This document shows, one piece after another, positions 1 to 7,913 of a stretch of DNA of 35,367 bases. This DNA is from an uncultured Clostridia bacterium (GTDB lineage: Bacteria; Bacillota; Clostridia; Oscillospirales; Ruminococcaceae), in assembly GCA_945873955.1 (NCBI GenBank), contig CAMCFA010000023.1, positions 1-35,367 of the forward strand, written 5' to 3'. Within the stretch, counting starts at the first letter, position 1, and the number at the start of each line of letters is the position of its first letter. The notes beneath the pieces were generated by a model that had not been told where the DNA came from, did no database searches, and saw only the letters and a list, made by a program, of their open reading frames with translations. Position numbers and translations under genes: made by a program.

Positions 1-103
1 TTATTATACCACTTTTTCGATTCTTAGTCTACTAGTTTTGTGCGGTATTGCCTTAGGTTATTTATTGTATAATTCATTATATAGGAATAGTGTGGCAAGG
101 TAA
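1..103 (+). CDS. C-terminal end of a membrane protein (5' end outside window)
   Basis: Reading from base 2, an open frame runs to a TAA at 101-103. It encodes 33 residues made of one strongly hydrophobic segment (SILSLLVLCGIALGYLLY) followed by a short polar, basic tail. This is what the last transmembrane helix of a membrane protein looks like. A rho-independent terminator follows at 161-194, which supports a gene ending here. The family cannot be identified from so little sequence. After the terminator an 8-codon ORF (210-236, good AGGAG site) starts and stops at once; it may be the relic of a truncated gene. Confidence 0.45.
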   Translation, partial: YYTTFSILSLLVLCGIALGYLLYNSLYRNSVAR

Positions 104-160
104 TGAAATTGTGCTACATTACCTTCAATATATAGTTATGGGATTGTAAGAATATAATTT

Positions 161-194
161 TGCCTTGAACCTGAAAGGGTTCGGGGCATTTTTT
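161..194 (+). terminator. Rho-independent terminator
   Basis: TGCCTTGAACC pairs with GGTTCGGGGCA around a short loop (wobble pairs in the middle), followed at once by six T. It closes the partial membrane-protein gene to the left. Confidence 0.7.
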
Positions 195-282
195 GTTAGG
201 AGATTATTTATGGCTAATGTTTTATCTGAAAATTAAATCGAATTATATTAACAATCACATATTTATCACGAATCTCCATGAA

Positions 283-349
283 TTTATACGAATTTTATAA
301 CACTGCATTTTGATTTATACGAATTTTCTCTTGACAAATTCGTATAAAA
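283..349 (+). promoter_or_regulatory. Operator-like repeats of TTTATACGAATTTT
   Basis: The 14-base word TTTATACGAATTTT occurs at 283-296 and again at 313-326. Its reverse complement (AAATTCGTATAAA) lies at 337-349, inside the spacer of the promoter at 331-359, and a half copy (ACTCGTATAA) runs into the -10 box. Two direct copies plus an inverted copy over a promoter is the arrangement expected of a repressor binding region. The downstream AlbA_2/winged-helix protein is the obvious candidate ligand (autoregulation), which is inference. Confidence 0.6.
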
Positions 350-359
350 CTCGTATAAT
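331..359 (+). promoter_or_regulatory. Sigma-70 type promoter of the AlbA_2 gene
   Basis: A consensus -35 TTGACA (331-336), a 17-nt spacer and a consensus -10 TATAAT (354-359), placed 21 nt before the start codon at 380. So strong a promoter overlapped by repeated operator-like words suggests tight repression. Confidence 0.8.
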
Positions 360-379
360 TCTATTAAGAGGTGATAATA

Positions 380-1807
380 ATGCTTCAATCCGAGCTTGTT
401 GATTTAGTAAAATTCGCGCAGGCGACACACAGCGAAAGCAATTCGCTGGAAATCAAGTCTGCAAAAGAGGGCTGCCCGAAGATATACGATACACTATCCT
501 CATTCTCCAATCAATCAGGAGGCGGCACTATCGTATTCGGCGTTGACGAGAAGGACTTTTCCCTCTGCGGAGTATATGACGCGGCAGACCTACAGAAGAA
601 GATAATGGAGCAGAGCCTTCAAATGGAGCCGGAGGTAAGACCGCTGTGTACGGTCGCTGATATTGACGGGAAAACTGTTGTCAGCGCAGAGATACAGGAG
701 ATAGATAATTTCCGGAAGCCGTGTTTTTATAAGGGCGTCGGTCGGCTGAAAGGTTCGTATGTCCGTGTTGGTGACGGCGACAGGAAAATGACCGAGTACG
801 AGGTTTACAGCTTTGAAGCCTTCCGGCAAAAAATCCAGGACGAGCTGCGCACAACCGATGAGGCGGAGCTTTCCGAGATTGATACGGATTCTATGACAAA
901 ATACCTGATTACTCTGAAGTCTAAGAAACCTAACCTTGCCGCTCTTCCCAACGAAAAAATCAAGGCACTCCAGGGTTTTGAGAAAAACGGCGAACCTACA
1001 CTTGCAGGAATAATGCTGTTTTCTGTTTATCCGCAGGCATTTTATCCGCAGCTATGTATTACTGCAGTGTCGGTTCCGGGAAATGAAATAAGCACGGTCG
1101 GCAGCGTTGGCGAGCGTTTCATTGACAACCAGAGAATAGACGGAACTATCACGCAAATGCTCGACCAAGCGCTTCTCTTCATTCGGAAAAACACACGCAC
1201 CAAGACCATAATCGACCCCGACACAGGCAAGCGTTCTGACAAGCCGGAATACCCCGTTATAGCGGTCAGAGAGCTTCTTCTTAATGCGCTCATACACAGG
1301 GATTACAGCATTCATACCGATTCTGCTCCGGTAACTGTTCGGATATTTGCCGACAGGCTTGAAATTGAAAACCCCGGTGGGCTTTACGGAAGAATGACCC
1401 TTGACCAGCTTGGAATGGTATCTGCCGACACTCGAAACCCGTTCCTTGCGAATGCGCTTGAGGTTATGGAAGTAACCGAGAATCGGTTCAGCGGCATTCC
1501 GACGGTAATTGCCGCAATGCGTGACGCAGGACTTCCTGCTCCGAAATTCGAGAGCGAACGCGGAGTTTTCCGTGCAACGCTGTTCAATGACACCGTGGCG
1601 GTAATTCCCGCCAACAGCAAAGAAGCTGAGCTGCTGGATTTTTGCAATACTCCCAGAAGCCGCGATGAAATTGAGGAGCTTTTCAGAGGCAGGCTGTCGA
1701 TTAACTATGTCATGTCAAGCATTGTAAAGCCGCTCGTTGCAGAGGGTAGATTGAAGCTGACATTACCCGATAAACCCAAAAGCAGGAACCAGAGGTATTA
1801 CAGATAA
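380..1807 (+). CDS. AlbA_2 (Schlafen-like) domain / RecG-like ATPase transcriptional regulator
   Basis: A 475-residue predicted regulator. Start ATG 380 is chosen over the in-frame GTG at 371 because AGAGGTG (367-373) is the ribosome site for 380. The N-terminal ~130 residues show the AlbA_2 pattern (ESNSLEIKSAKEG, then FSNQSGGGTIVFGVDE, then YVRVGDGDRKMTEYE). Around residues 295-400 lies the HATPase_c_4-like part with RELLLNALIHRDYS and ENPGGL. The last ~65 residues look like a winged helix. Proteins of this layout are usually annotated as putative DNA-binding or RecG-like helicase-related proteins and are common in islands; their biochemical role is poorly known. The upstream operator-like repeats suggest autoregulation. 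The gene is richer in G+C than the cassette at 2467-5355. A terminator follows directly. Confidence 0.85.
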   Translation: MLQSELVDLVKFAQATHSESNSLEIKSAKEGCPKIYDTLSSFSNQSGGGTIVFGVDEKDFSLCGVYDAADLQKKIMEQSLQMEPEVRPLCTVADIDGKTVVSAEIQEIDNFRKPCFYKGVGRLKGSYVRVGDGDRKMTEYEVYSFEAFRQKIQDELRTTDEAELSEIDTDSMTKYLITLKSKKPNLAALPNEKIKALQGFEKNGEPTLAGIMLFSVYPQAFYPQLCITAVSVPGNEISTVGSVGERFIDNQRIDGTITQMLDQALLFIRKNTRTKTIIDPDTGKRSDKPEYPVIAVRELLLNALIHRDYSIHTDSAPVTVRIFADRLEIENPGGLYGRMTLDQLGMVSADTRNPFLANALEVMEVTENRFSGIPTVIAAMRDAGLPAPKFESERGVFRATLFNDTVAVIPANSKEAELLDFCNTPRSRDEIEELFRGRLSINYVMSSIVKPLVAEGRLKLTLPDKPKSRNQRYYR

Positions 1808-2308
1808 TATAACAGAGGGAGCAAGCTTGATATGGCTTGCTCCCTTTTGGTTTATGGCGTTATGTTCTCTATTGCTTGATTTATTCGTGTTCAGCCTCTT
1901 CTTTTGTCGCCTGAACAGTCCGAACGGGTGCTGCACAGGAGCATAAATCGAGTACAGCTTTAACGGCAAATTTCCGGTATTGATGATATTGTGCCATGTT
2001 CCTGCGGGAATGATTACGGCATAATCGCTGTTTATCCTCTGTCGTATATTCAGACAATCTTTCCGTTTCCCCATAACCGCAAGCGCACAGCCATCCTCAA
2101 TACGGATAAACTGGTCTGTATGAGGGTGGATTTCCAGCCCGATATCTCCCCCGACCGGAATGCTCATTACCGTTACCTGAAGATGATCTCCTGTCCATAG
2201 AGATGTGCGATAAGTCCGGTTTGCTTTAGTAATCCGGTCAATGTTTACAGCAAGCGGTTCGCCGACGTAATCCCTTATTTCCGATTTCGTGTAACCGTGC
2301 TCGTTCAT
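1763..2308 (-). CDS. Cupin-fold protein with a C-terminal frameshift
   Basis: A small cupin. Motif 1 is seen as EIHPHTDQFIRIEDG and motif 2 as IIPAGTWHNIINTG, giving a metal-binding double-stranded beta-helix of unknown substrate. The start at 2308 (MNEHGYT) is preferred over 2323 because GGAGG sits 8 nt before it. After HPFG the frame runs on in 52 unfamiliar residues to 1763, overlapping the end of the convergent upstream gene. Adding one base between 1919 and 1920 restores an ending TVQATKEEAEHE with a stop at 1881-1883, which fits the acidic C-terminus usual for this cupin family. The gene therefore looks like it carries a one-base deletion (or a sequencing error). The core fold is intact, so it may still work. 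Confidence 0.8.
   Translation of the reverse strand: MNEHGYTKSEIRDYVGEPLAVNIDRITKANRTYRTSLWTGDHLQVTVMSIPVGGDIGLEIHPHTDQFIRIEDGCALAVMGKRKDCLNIRQRINSDYAVIIPAGTWHNIINTGNLPLKLYSIYAPVQHPFGLFRRQKKRLNTNKSSNREHNAINQKGASHIKLAPSVILSVIPLVPAFGFIG
1817..1849. terminator. Terminator after the AlbA_2 gene, possibly bidirectional
   Basis: GGGAGCAAGC (1817-1826) pairs perfectly with GCTTGCTCCC (1835-1844), followed by TTTT. It lies between the convergent AlbA_2 and cupin genes. The minus strand has a less clear T tract, so bidirectional use is uncertain. Confidence 0.8.
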
Positions 2309-2316
2309 ATAGTGTG

Positions 2317-2361
2317 CCTCCATTTCGTTACTCCTATATAATATATAATATGAAATGGAGG
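2317..2361 (-). repeat. Inverted repeat covering the cupin ribosome-binding site
   Basis: CCTCCATTTC (2317-2326) and GAAATGGAGG (2352-2361) form a perfect 10-bp inverted repeat with a 25-nt A/T-rich spacer. On the cupin mRNA one arm contains the GGAGG used for the start at 2308. Folding would hide the ribosome site. Alternatively the repeat is an operator between the divergent promoters. Function not shown. Confidence 0.5.
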
Positions 2362-2415
2362 TAATTGGTGTTCAAACAACATAGTCTAAGCAATAAATCA
2401 TTATGGTGACAGACC

Positions 2416-2444
2416 TTGACAAAATGCCAAAACAATGGTATACT
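2416..2444 (+). promoter_or_regulatory. Promoter of the cyclase-like cassette
   Basis: TTGACA (2416-2421), a 17-nt spacer and TATACT (2439-2444), 22 nt before the start codon at 2467. It would drive the overlapping genes 2467-5355 as one transcript. Confidence 0.8.
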
Positions 2445-2466
2445 TAATAAAAGAGGTGATAGATCA

Positions 2467-3801
2467 ATGGACACTTCGGAATTTCTGTATACGCCCCAAT
2501 TTAAAGATGTTTTAAAATTGATAAAGTCTTTGTCATCAATCAAGTCCGTTTTAACCAACGATAAGCTCTTATGTGAAATAGACGAAGAACTATACACTGA
2601 TTGCTTAAAATGTTTCTTTTCACTATTGGTAGAAAGAAAAAGAAAAAATAAAAGATATAGATTTGAAGGTCTACCAAGTAATCTAAAAATAATTGATGAA
2701 AATGGGGAAATCGATTTCGAAAGCTCTGTCAGAATTACAACTTTATTCTCAAGTAACAGTTTGGATTTTTTCCATAGAATGGTTGCTGATTTTTTTTTCG
2801 AAAAGAAAAAATCGACGGTTCCTCTAAATAATCAAATTTTCTATATATCTTGTTCATCTATTTATTCTAAAGAAAAAATAGATATTTTTTTGATAAACAA
2901 AGATGGGAATTTGAGGGTGGTTGATGATAACAAGAGGATTTTTAGTGTAAAAGAATACTTTGAAAACTATGTGTTCTCAAGTAATCTCAAATACCCTAAT
3001 ATTGAAATAGATTTTTCAACTGGAACTAGATATGATTTGCAAAACAAACTAGATAGATGGGCTGAAGAGTTATCAAGGATTGTACAAGATAATCCTGTCC
3101 TGTTAACAGGGGCTATATCATTTTTTGACTTTTTGGGATGGAAAGGACTTTGGCAGAATAGTAACACCATACCACTAACTGAAATCACAAAACTGATAGA
3201 CTCAATTAACACTTTCACGAAAGAACGAACAGCTGAATACTTTAAAGACAATCCTACCAGAGAGACGTTAAGCACTTTTCTAAGTATCTCGGACACTATT
3301 GCAATCCTTACGCCCAAAAGAGATTCAGTTGAAGCATTAGATTTACTATGCCTTCATGCTGAAATTGCGAAATATGTACTTGAGAATTCGTGCAAACTAG
3401 GATACCCTATTCGCGGAGCAATATCATATGGACAGTATAGCGTTATAAATAATGTGATGATAGGACCTGGAATAGACGAATGTGCTAGTTGGCATGAATC
3501 GTGTGATTGGATTGGAGCTCATTTTACTCCTAGCGCTCAATTTGAGCTAATGAAACAAAAATCCCTTATTTCAAATTATATTATTTCGGATTATGAGAAA
3601 ATTCCGTTAAAATCCGGATACCCCAAACTGAATTTCTGCATAAACTGGAACATCTCAGAAGATGAATTTGATTCATTGCGCGGACAAAACAGAGCAATAC
3701 TGCCTTATATTTCCGCAAAGTATTTAAATACATACAATTTTTTGCATCGCCAGAGAAAGGAAGATTTTTATGGCAGTCCAGAAGATGAAGACCATAAATA
3801 A
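2467..3801 (+). CDS. Class III nucleotidyl-cyclase-like protein, first gene of a putative toxin-antitoxin/defence cassette
   Basis: A 444-residue protein. Start 2467 follows AAGAGGTGAT by a proper distance and lies just after the promoter; the longer in-frame ORF begins inside that promoter. The first ~210 residues are not recognised. The C-terminal half has the spacing of a divergent class III cyclase catalytic domain: ISFFDFLGWKG with Asp221, LSISDTIAIL with Asp276 (the two expected metal ligands), RGAISYG with Arg316, then DWIGAHFTPSA (about 347-357). Known members of this fold make cAMP, cGMP, or in Pycsar defence cCMP/cUMP; the nucleotide made here cannot be told. No cyclic-nucleotide-binding effector is adjacent. 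It overlaps the protease gene by 32 nt. The A/T-rich codon usage differs from both flanks, which suggests transfer as a unit. The cyclase assignment is from motif reading only. Confidence 0.6.
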   Translation: MDTSEFLYTPQFKDVLKLIKSLSSIKSVLTNDKLLCEIDEELYTDCLKCFFSLLVERKRKNKRYRFEGLPSNLKIIDENGEIDFESSVRITTLFSSNSLDFFHRMVADFFFEKKKSTVPLNNQIFYISCSSIYSKEKIDIFLINKDGNLRVVDDNKRIFSVKEYFENYVFSSNLKYPNIEIDFSTGTRYDLQNKLDRWAEELSRIVQDNPVLLTGAISFFDFLGWKGLWQNSNTIPLTEITKLIDSINTFTKERTAEYFKDNPTRETLSTFLSISDTIAILTPKRDSVEALDLLCLHAEIAKYVLENSCKLGYPIRGAISYGQYSVINNVMIGPGIDECASWHESCDWIGAHFTPSAQFELMKQKSLISNYIISDYEKIPLKSGYPKLNFCINWNISEDEFDSLRGQNRAILPYISAKYLNTYNFLHRQRKEDFYGSPEDEDHK

Positions 3802-4894
3802 GGAGCGATTGGTTTGGGCTAGAAACTATTATGGTTTAGATACTCAAACTGTTTCTGCGAAAACAAAAATAACTGAAACAAAGCTGCAAGATTTTGAATC
3901 TGGCGCAGATTTTCCAACATATTCAGAACTAGAGAAATTGTCAGAAGCGTACAATCAACCTGTCCTCTTTTTCTTCTATCCAAAACCTCCGAAATCCCAA
4001 TTCTTGTCTGCGGAGTTTCGTGCTCTAGAAAAATCATCAAGTAGGGTTCTTACTCTTAAGCGTCGAGAATTAATTGAGAAAGCAGATGTGTATATATTAA
4101 ACCTCGAGGAACTCTTTGCTTCAGAAACTAGACCATCATTTTCTGATTTAATTACAGAAGAAAAAATATCTACGTCAGAACAACTGATCTCATGGCTTAG
4201 AGATAAAGTTGAATTGTCGATTGAAGTACAGGTCAAAACTAATAGTGCTGATAAACTGCTTGAATACCTTCGTGAAAAGCTTTTCAAAATAGGGTTATAT
4301 GTTTTTAAAGACTCATTTCAAGACAATGATGTTTCAGGCCTTTGTTTGTATGACAAACAGTACCCTGTTATACTGCTAAACAACAAAATGTCTTTTCCAC
4401 GACAGCTTTTTACTCTTTTCCATGAAATATATCATATATACTTAAAAGTTAATGACATGGATTTTGCACATTCTAATCTTGAATCAAAGTGCAATAAATT
4501 TGCAAGCTATTTTCTAATTCCAAGTGATGATTTAAATATACAGATAAGTCAGTACTCTGATTATGAAGATGATAAACTGATCTGTGATTTGGCTCTACGT
4601 TATTGCGTAAGCAAAGATGCTGTTGCGTATCGCCTTAAATCATTGGGGCTTATTGGTGATCAATTCTATTCCAATTACCATACTACTTATACTCGTGAAG
4701 CAACAGATAAATCTTCAGGTGGCAATTTTTATTTTACTAAAATCAGTTATTTGGGTAAATCATACCTTTCCAATGTTTTTGAAAAATACTATGCAGGCAA
4801 ATTAACCATTACACAAGTTAGCCAACTATCTTTCACAAAAGCATCTCTTGTTCAGTCGTTGGATTCAAGTCTTTTTAGGAGGTTCAATCAATAA
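3770..4894 (+). CDS. XRE-type HTH fused to ImmA/IrrE zinc metalloprotease
   Basis: A 374-residue, two-domain protein. Residues about 8-65 form an XRE-like helix-turn-helix (ARNYYGLDTQTVSAKTKI followed by LEKLSEAYNQPV). Residues about 165-290 are an ImmA/IrrE-family peptidase with HEIYH at 218-222 and a likely third zinc ligand Glu238 in ESKCNKFASYFLIP. Such proteins act as antitoxins or as proteases that cleave repressors after a stress signal. Here the gene overlaps the cyclase-like gene by 32 nt and the next gene by 1 nt (TAATG), so the three are translationally coupled. XRE-ImmA/IrrE next to a DUF4411/PIN-like protein is a known toxin-antitoxin pairing, in which this would be the antitoxin and autoregulator. 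The start has AAAGGAAG upstream. Confidence 0.9.
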   Translation: MAVQKMKTINKERLVWARNYYGLDTQTVSAKTKITETKLQDFESGADFPTYSELEKLSEAYNQPVLFFFYPKPPKSQFLSAEFRALEKSSSRVLTLKRRELIEKADVYILNLEELFASETRPSFSDLITEEKISTSEQLISWLRDKVELSIEVQVKTNSADKLLEYLREKLFKIGLYVFKDSFQDNDVSGLCLYDKQYPVILLNNKMSFPRQLFTLFHEIYHIYLKVNDMDFAHSNLESKCNKFASYFLIPSDDLNIQISQYSDYEDDKLICDLALRYCVSKDAVAYRLKSLGLIGDQFYSNYHTTYTREATDKSSGGNFYFTKISYLGKSYLSNVFEKYYAGKLTITQVSQLSFTKASLVQSLDSSLFRRFNQ

Positions 4895-5355
4895 TGTATT
4901 TATTAAATAGTGACTCTCTTAAATATATGCTTATTCAATATCCAAGGAGCATCATGCCTGCATTTTGGGATAAATTTGAAGTTGCCTGTGACAATGATTA
5001 TATTATATCATCCAGAGAAACGCGGAAAAAGGTTGAGCAGGAACTTTCAACAGATTATTCTTTAGAGTGGGTGAATAAACACAGAAAGATTTTTAAAACT
5101 CTTGACGAAGCAGATGCTAATGTTCTTGGAGAATATATGCTCGAAGGTATTTTCAACGATTTTGAAGAAGATCCAAGATTTGCTCGACGCCGTCTCCCAG
5201 AAGATACTCCTTTTCTAATTGCAATGGCAAAATCCAAAAGTGGAATAATAGTGTATAGGCAAGATTGCTTAATGACCGATAAACTTAAAGCTCTATGCAA
5301 AAAAGCTGGTATTAAAAATATAGAGCTTGAGGAAATGATTCTCCAACTCAACTAA
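4894..5355 (+). CDS. DUF4411/PIN-like putative toxin
   Basis: A 153-residue protein resembling DUF4411 and the wider PIN/VapC-like ribonuclease group. The start MYLLNSDSLKYM has the first-strand Asp (Asp7), the PAFWDKFEVA segment follows, and the late EDTPFLIAMAKSKSG segment (about 103-117) carries the second acidic site (Asp104) of a PIN-like fold. PIN toxins cleave RNA using a cluster of Asp/Glu residues. It starts inside the stop of the XRE-ImmA/IrrE gene (1-nt overlap), the usual antitoxin-toxin order. The length is close to that of DUF4411 proteins. No recognised gene follows before the hairpin at 5451. Family membership is fairly firm; RNase activity is inferred. Confidence 0.7.
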   Translation: MYLLNSDSLKYMLIQYPRSIMPAFWDKFEVACDNDYIISSRETRKKVEQELSTDYSLEWVNKHRKIFKTLDEADANVLGEYMLEGIFNDFEEDPRFARRRLPEDTPFLIAMAKSKSGIIVYRQDCLMTDKLKALCKKAGIKNIELEEMILQLN

Positions 5356-5450
5356 CATATCCAACCTTGAAATTAGATATTTTTTTGCTTATATATTATA
5401 TTCATGTAGCTATATATGAGCTATCCGATTATAACGGCACACAGAAATCT

Positions 5451-5482
5451 CCCCGAAGCTTTCACTGCTTCGGGGATTTTTT
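5451..5482 (+). terminator. Rho-independent terminator between cassettes
   Basis: CCCCGAAGC (5451-5459) pairs with GCTTCGGGG (5467-5475) and is followed by ATTTTTTG. It ends the cyclase/ImmA/PIN cassette or attenuates transcription into DUF960, whose start is only 22 nt further on. Confidence 0.75.
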
Positions 5483-5503
5483 GTGTCCGGGAAAGGAGGA
5501 AAA

Positions 5504-5791
5504 ATGTTTACAAGTCCACGCTACGCCACACGAGGCGTAACCACAACAGTGCCGCTCATGCTACAGATAATCCTGTGGGATTTAATCGACAGCATGGAGG
5601 TTGAAGAGAAAGATTACCTGCAAGTCTTTCGTCTGTCAGCTGAGAGCGGCAAGCAGAAGATCACCCACACACAGGAACAGCCAGAGTACAGCAAGGAGTA
5701 CCTGTTCCCGAGCGAAGACCCCATCACGGCAAAAATCTTCGTCATTGACGACGAAACCCACACAACTATGCTTTTGGCAGAAGAATACTGA
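5504..5791 (+). CDS. DUF960 family protein
   Basis: A 95-residue protein matching the DUF960 pattern almost throughout: MFTSPRYATRGVTTTVPL, then LWDLIDSM, KDYLQVFRLS, QKITHTQEQPEYSKEYLF. DUF960 proteins are small acidic cytosolic proteins of unknown function found mostly on Firmicutes plasmids, phages and conjugative elements. The start is fixed by AAAGGAGG 7 nt upstream. It is first in a packed operon with the amidoligase (18-nt gap), glutamine amidotransferase and resolvase. Confidence 0.85.
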   Translation: MFTSPRYATRGVTTTVPLMLQIILWDLIDSMEVEEKDYLQVFRLSAESGKQKITHTQEQPEYSKEYLFPSEDPITAKIFVIDDETHTTMLLAEEY

Positions 5792-5809
5792 TTTTAGGAG
5801 GAATCAACC

Positions 5810-6928
5810 ATGGACAACAAAGAAACCGAACGCCTTGTTTGCAGCTGCTGCGGCGCTGAACTTGACACCGAGGACTACTATGAAATGCAAGGAGAATTGC
5901 TCTGCCCCGACTGCTACCACAATGAAACCGTCGCCTGCGAGCACTGCGGCGAGCGAATCTGGCTTGACGATAACGCCGGTTCAGATAACATGCCGCTCTG
6001 CCAGCGTTGCTTTGACGACTACTACACCACCTGCGAGTGCTGCGGCAGAATCATTCATCGCGACTACGCCAACTACGACGATGACGACGATTACCCCTAC
6101 TGTGACCGCTGTTATGAGGAACGCTGTCAAAGCTCCATTCACGAGTACAGCTATAAGCCTGACCCTATCTTTTATGGCGACAGCAAGCGCTATTACGGCG
6201 TGGAACTTGAAATCGACGAAGGCGGCAAGGACAGCGACCACGCTGATACGCTTCTGGGTATCGGCAACAGGCTTGCGGAACACATCTACATTAAGTCCGA
6301 CGGCTCGCTAAACGACGGCATGGAGATAGTTACCCACCCCATGACATTACGCTATCACAAAACAAAAATGCCGTGGGCAGAACTCATGGAATCTGCAATC
6401 CATATGTACTACCGCAGCCACAAAACCAGCACCTGTGGGCTTCACGTACACGTCAACAGAACAGCCTTCGGCAACACCCGGGAAGCACAAGACGAGTGCA
6501 TTTCCCGGGTGCTTTATTTTGTGGAACATCACTGGAACGAGCTGCTGAAATTCAGCCGACGCACCGAGTATCAGATGAACCGTTGGGCGGCTCGGTACGG
6601 ATACAAGAATAACCCGAAAGAGATTCTTGAGGATGCAAAGAAAGGTTGCAACGGACGGTACGCATGCGTGAATATCACGAACTGGTCAACTATTGAGTTC
6701 CGTATGTTCAGAGGTACGCTCAAGTACAACACGCTCATTGCCACGCTGGAACTTGTGGACAGTATCTGCGATATGGCGCTGACCTACACGGACAACGAGA
6801 TTTCCAAGATTAGCTGGACGGATTTTGTCAGCGGACTTGATGAAGAAACCTGCTCCGAACTCATTACCTATCTCAAGGAGCGCCAGCTTTATGTAAACGC
6901 ACCGATTGACACGAAGGAGGATAACTGA
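5810..6928 (+). CDS. Amidoligase with N-terminal zinc-finger modules
   Basis: A 372-residue protein. Residues 11-101 hold six CxxC pairs (11/14, 32/35, 43/46, 64/67, 75/78, 98/101), read as three LIM/treble-clef-like zinc modules. From about residue 128 follows an Amidoligase_2 domain: YYGVELEID (Glu132, Glu134), KSDGSLNDGMEIVTHPM, LHVHVNR (212-217) and IEFRMFRGTLKY. This family belongs to the gamma-glutamyl-cysteine/glutamine-synthetase-like COOH-NH2 ligases, which join a carboxylate to an amine using ATP. The substrate is unknown; the zinc modules suggest binding of a protein or nucleic acid. The stop is followed after one base by a class II glutamine amidotransferase, a plausible ammonia source. 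Ribosome site AGGAGGA at 5796-5802. Confidence 0.88.
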   Translation: MDNKETERLVCSCCGAELDTEDYYEMQGELLCPDCYHNETVACEHCGERIWLDDNAGSDNMPLCQRCFDDYYTTCECCGRIIHRDYANYDDDDDYPYCDRCYEERCQSSIHEYSYKPDPIFYGDSKRYYGVELEIDEGGKDSDHADTLLGIGNRLAEHIYIKSDGSLNDGMEIVTHPMTLRYHKTKMPWAELMESAIHMYYRSHKTSTCGLHVHVNRTAFGNTREAQDECISRVLYFVEHHWNELLKFSRRTEYQMNRWAARYGYKNNPKEILEDAKKGCNGRYACVNITNWSTIEFRMFRGTLKYNTLIATLELVDSICDMALTYTDNEISKISWTDFVSGLDEETCSELITYLKERQLYVNAPIDTKEDN

Positions 6929-6929
6929 T

Positions 6930-7913
6930 ATGTGTGCAATTTTCGGACTTATAGACTACAACCACACCCTTAACGCAAAGCAGCGCGAGAAGGTCTTGCG
7001 CGTGCTTTCGCAGGAATGCGAGGAGCGCGGAACTGACGCCACAGGCTTCGCATACAATTCCTGCGGGAAACTCACCATCTACAAGCGTCCGTTTGCCGCT
7101 CACAATGTTCACCTGAAACTGCGTGAGGACGCTAATGTCATTATGGGTCACACGCGAATGGCAACACAGGGCAACAAACTTGACAACCGCAACAATCACC
7201 CGTTCCCCGGAATCGTGAACGGAACGCACTTCGCCTTAGCACACAACGGCGTAATCCACAACGACCTCACGCTCCGCGCACAAATGAAACTCCCAAACAC
7301 TCCAATCAAAACCGACAGCTACATAGCGGTGCAACTTCTCGAACAGCAGAAAACCCTCGACATGAAGTTCATTGGTGAGATGGCGGAGTTGGTCGAGGGG
7401 TCTTTTGTGTTCACTATACTTGACGACCGCAACAATCTCTACTTTGTCAAGGGCGATAATCCGCTTGCGCTGTACTGCTACGAAAAATATGGGTTTTACA
7501 TCTACGCAAGCACCGAGGCAATTCTCGACCGCTCACTCGCAAAACTCGGAATACTTGGCTTTGAGCACACGGAGATAGACACAAACTGCGGCGACATCAT
7601 CAAGATTGACAGCACGGGCGCAATGGAGCGAGGTTTGTTCGATACCTCAAATCTGTATGCGTTCGACTACCGCTTTCTCCGCAGCAGCTATTGGGATTAT
7701 CCCGACCCAGGCAACCATGAGCCGCAAGATGTGAAGCAACTCAAAGATTTCGCCGCCAGTATCGGAATTTCCAGAGAGGACATTGACCTGCTCTTATGCT
7801 ACGGCTATTTCGTGGAGGAGATAGAAGAAATGCTCTACCACCCCGGTGATTTCGAGCAGGCGCTTGCTGAAATACTTGACGAGTGCGCCTTTGACTACTG
7901 CGGTGAGTTCTGA
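6930..7913 (+). CDS. Class II (Ntn) glutamine amidotransferase
   Basis: A 327-residue protein beginning MCAIFGLIDY, so that after Met removal Cys2 is the N-terminal nucleophile. Further class II signatures are RGTDATGFAY, GHTRMATQGN, ALAHNGVIHND, IKTDSYIAVQ and EGSFVFTILDD. The domain hydrolyses glutamine and delivers ammonia. No synthetase domain is fused: the last ~60 residues (from about SIGISREDID) are a short acidic helical tail reminiscent of a UBA/CUE three-helix bundle. Start ATG 6930 is required to expose Cys2 and has AAGGAGG 9 nt upstream; the longer frame from 6906 would bury it. Being one base after the amidoligase gene, it probably supplies ammonia or transfers nitrogen for that enzyme's product (inference). 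Confidence 0.88.
   Translation: MCAIFGLIDYNHTLNAKQREKVLRVLSQECEERGTDATGFAYNSCGKLTIYKRPFAAHNVHLKLREDANVIMGHTRMATQGNKLDNRNNHPFPGIVNGTHFALAHNGVIHNDLTLRAQMKLPNTPIKTDSYIAVQLLEQQKTLDMKFIGEMAELVEGSFVFTILDDRNNLYFVKGDNPLALYCYEKYGFYIYASTEAILDRSLAKLGILGFEHTEIDTNCGDIIKIDSTGAMERGLFDTSNLYAFDYRFLRSSYWDYPDPGNHEPQDVKQLKDFAASIGISREDIDLLLCYGYFVEEIEEMLYHPGDFEQALAEILDECAFDYCGEF

Noticed and set aside
2467-5355. Complete Pycsar system
   Set aside because: The cyclase-like motifs fit in outline, but no TM or TIR effector with a cyclic-nucleotide-binding domain is adjacent; calling it Pycsar would go beyond the evidence.
5601-6311. 236-codon frame overlapping DUF960 and the amidoligase
   Set aside because: Thr/Ala-rich shadow of two clearly recognisable genes in another frame.
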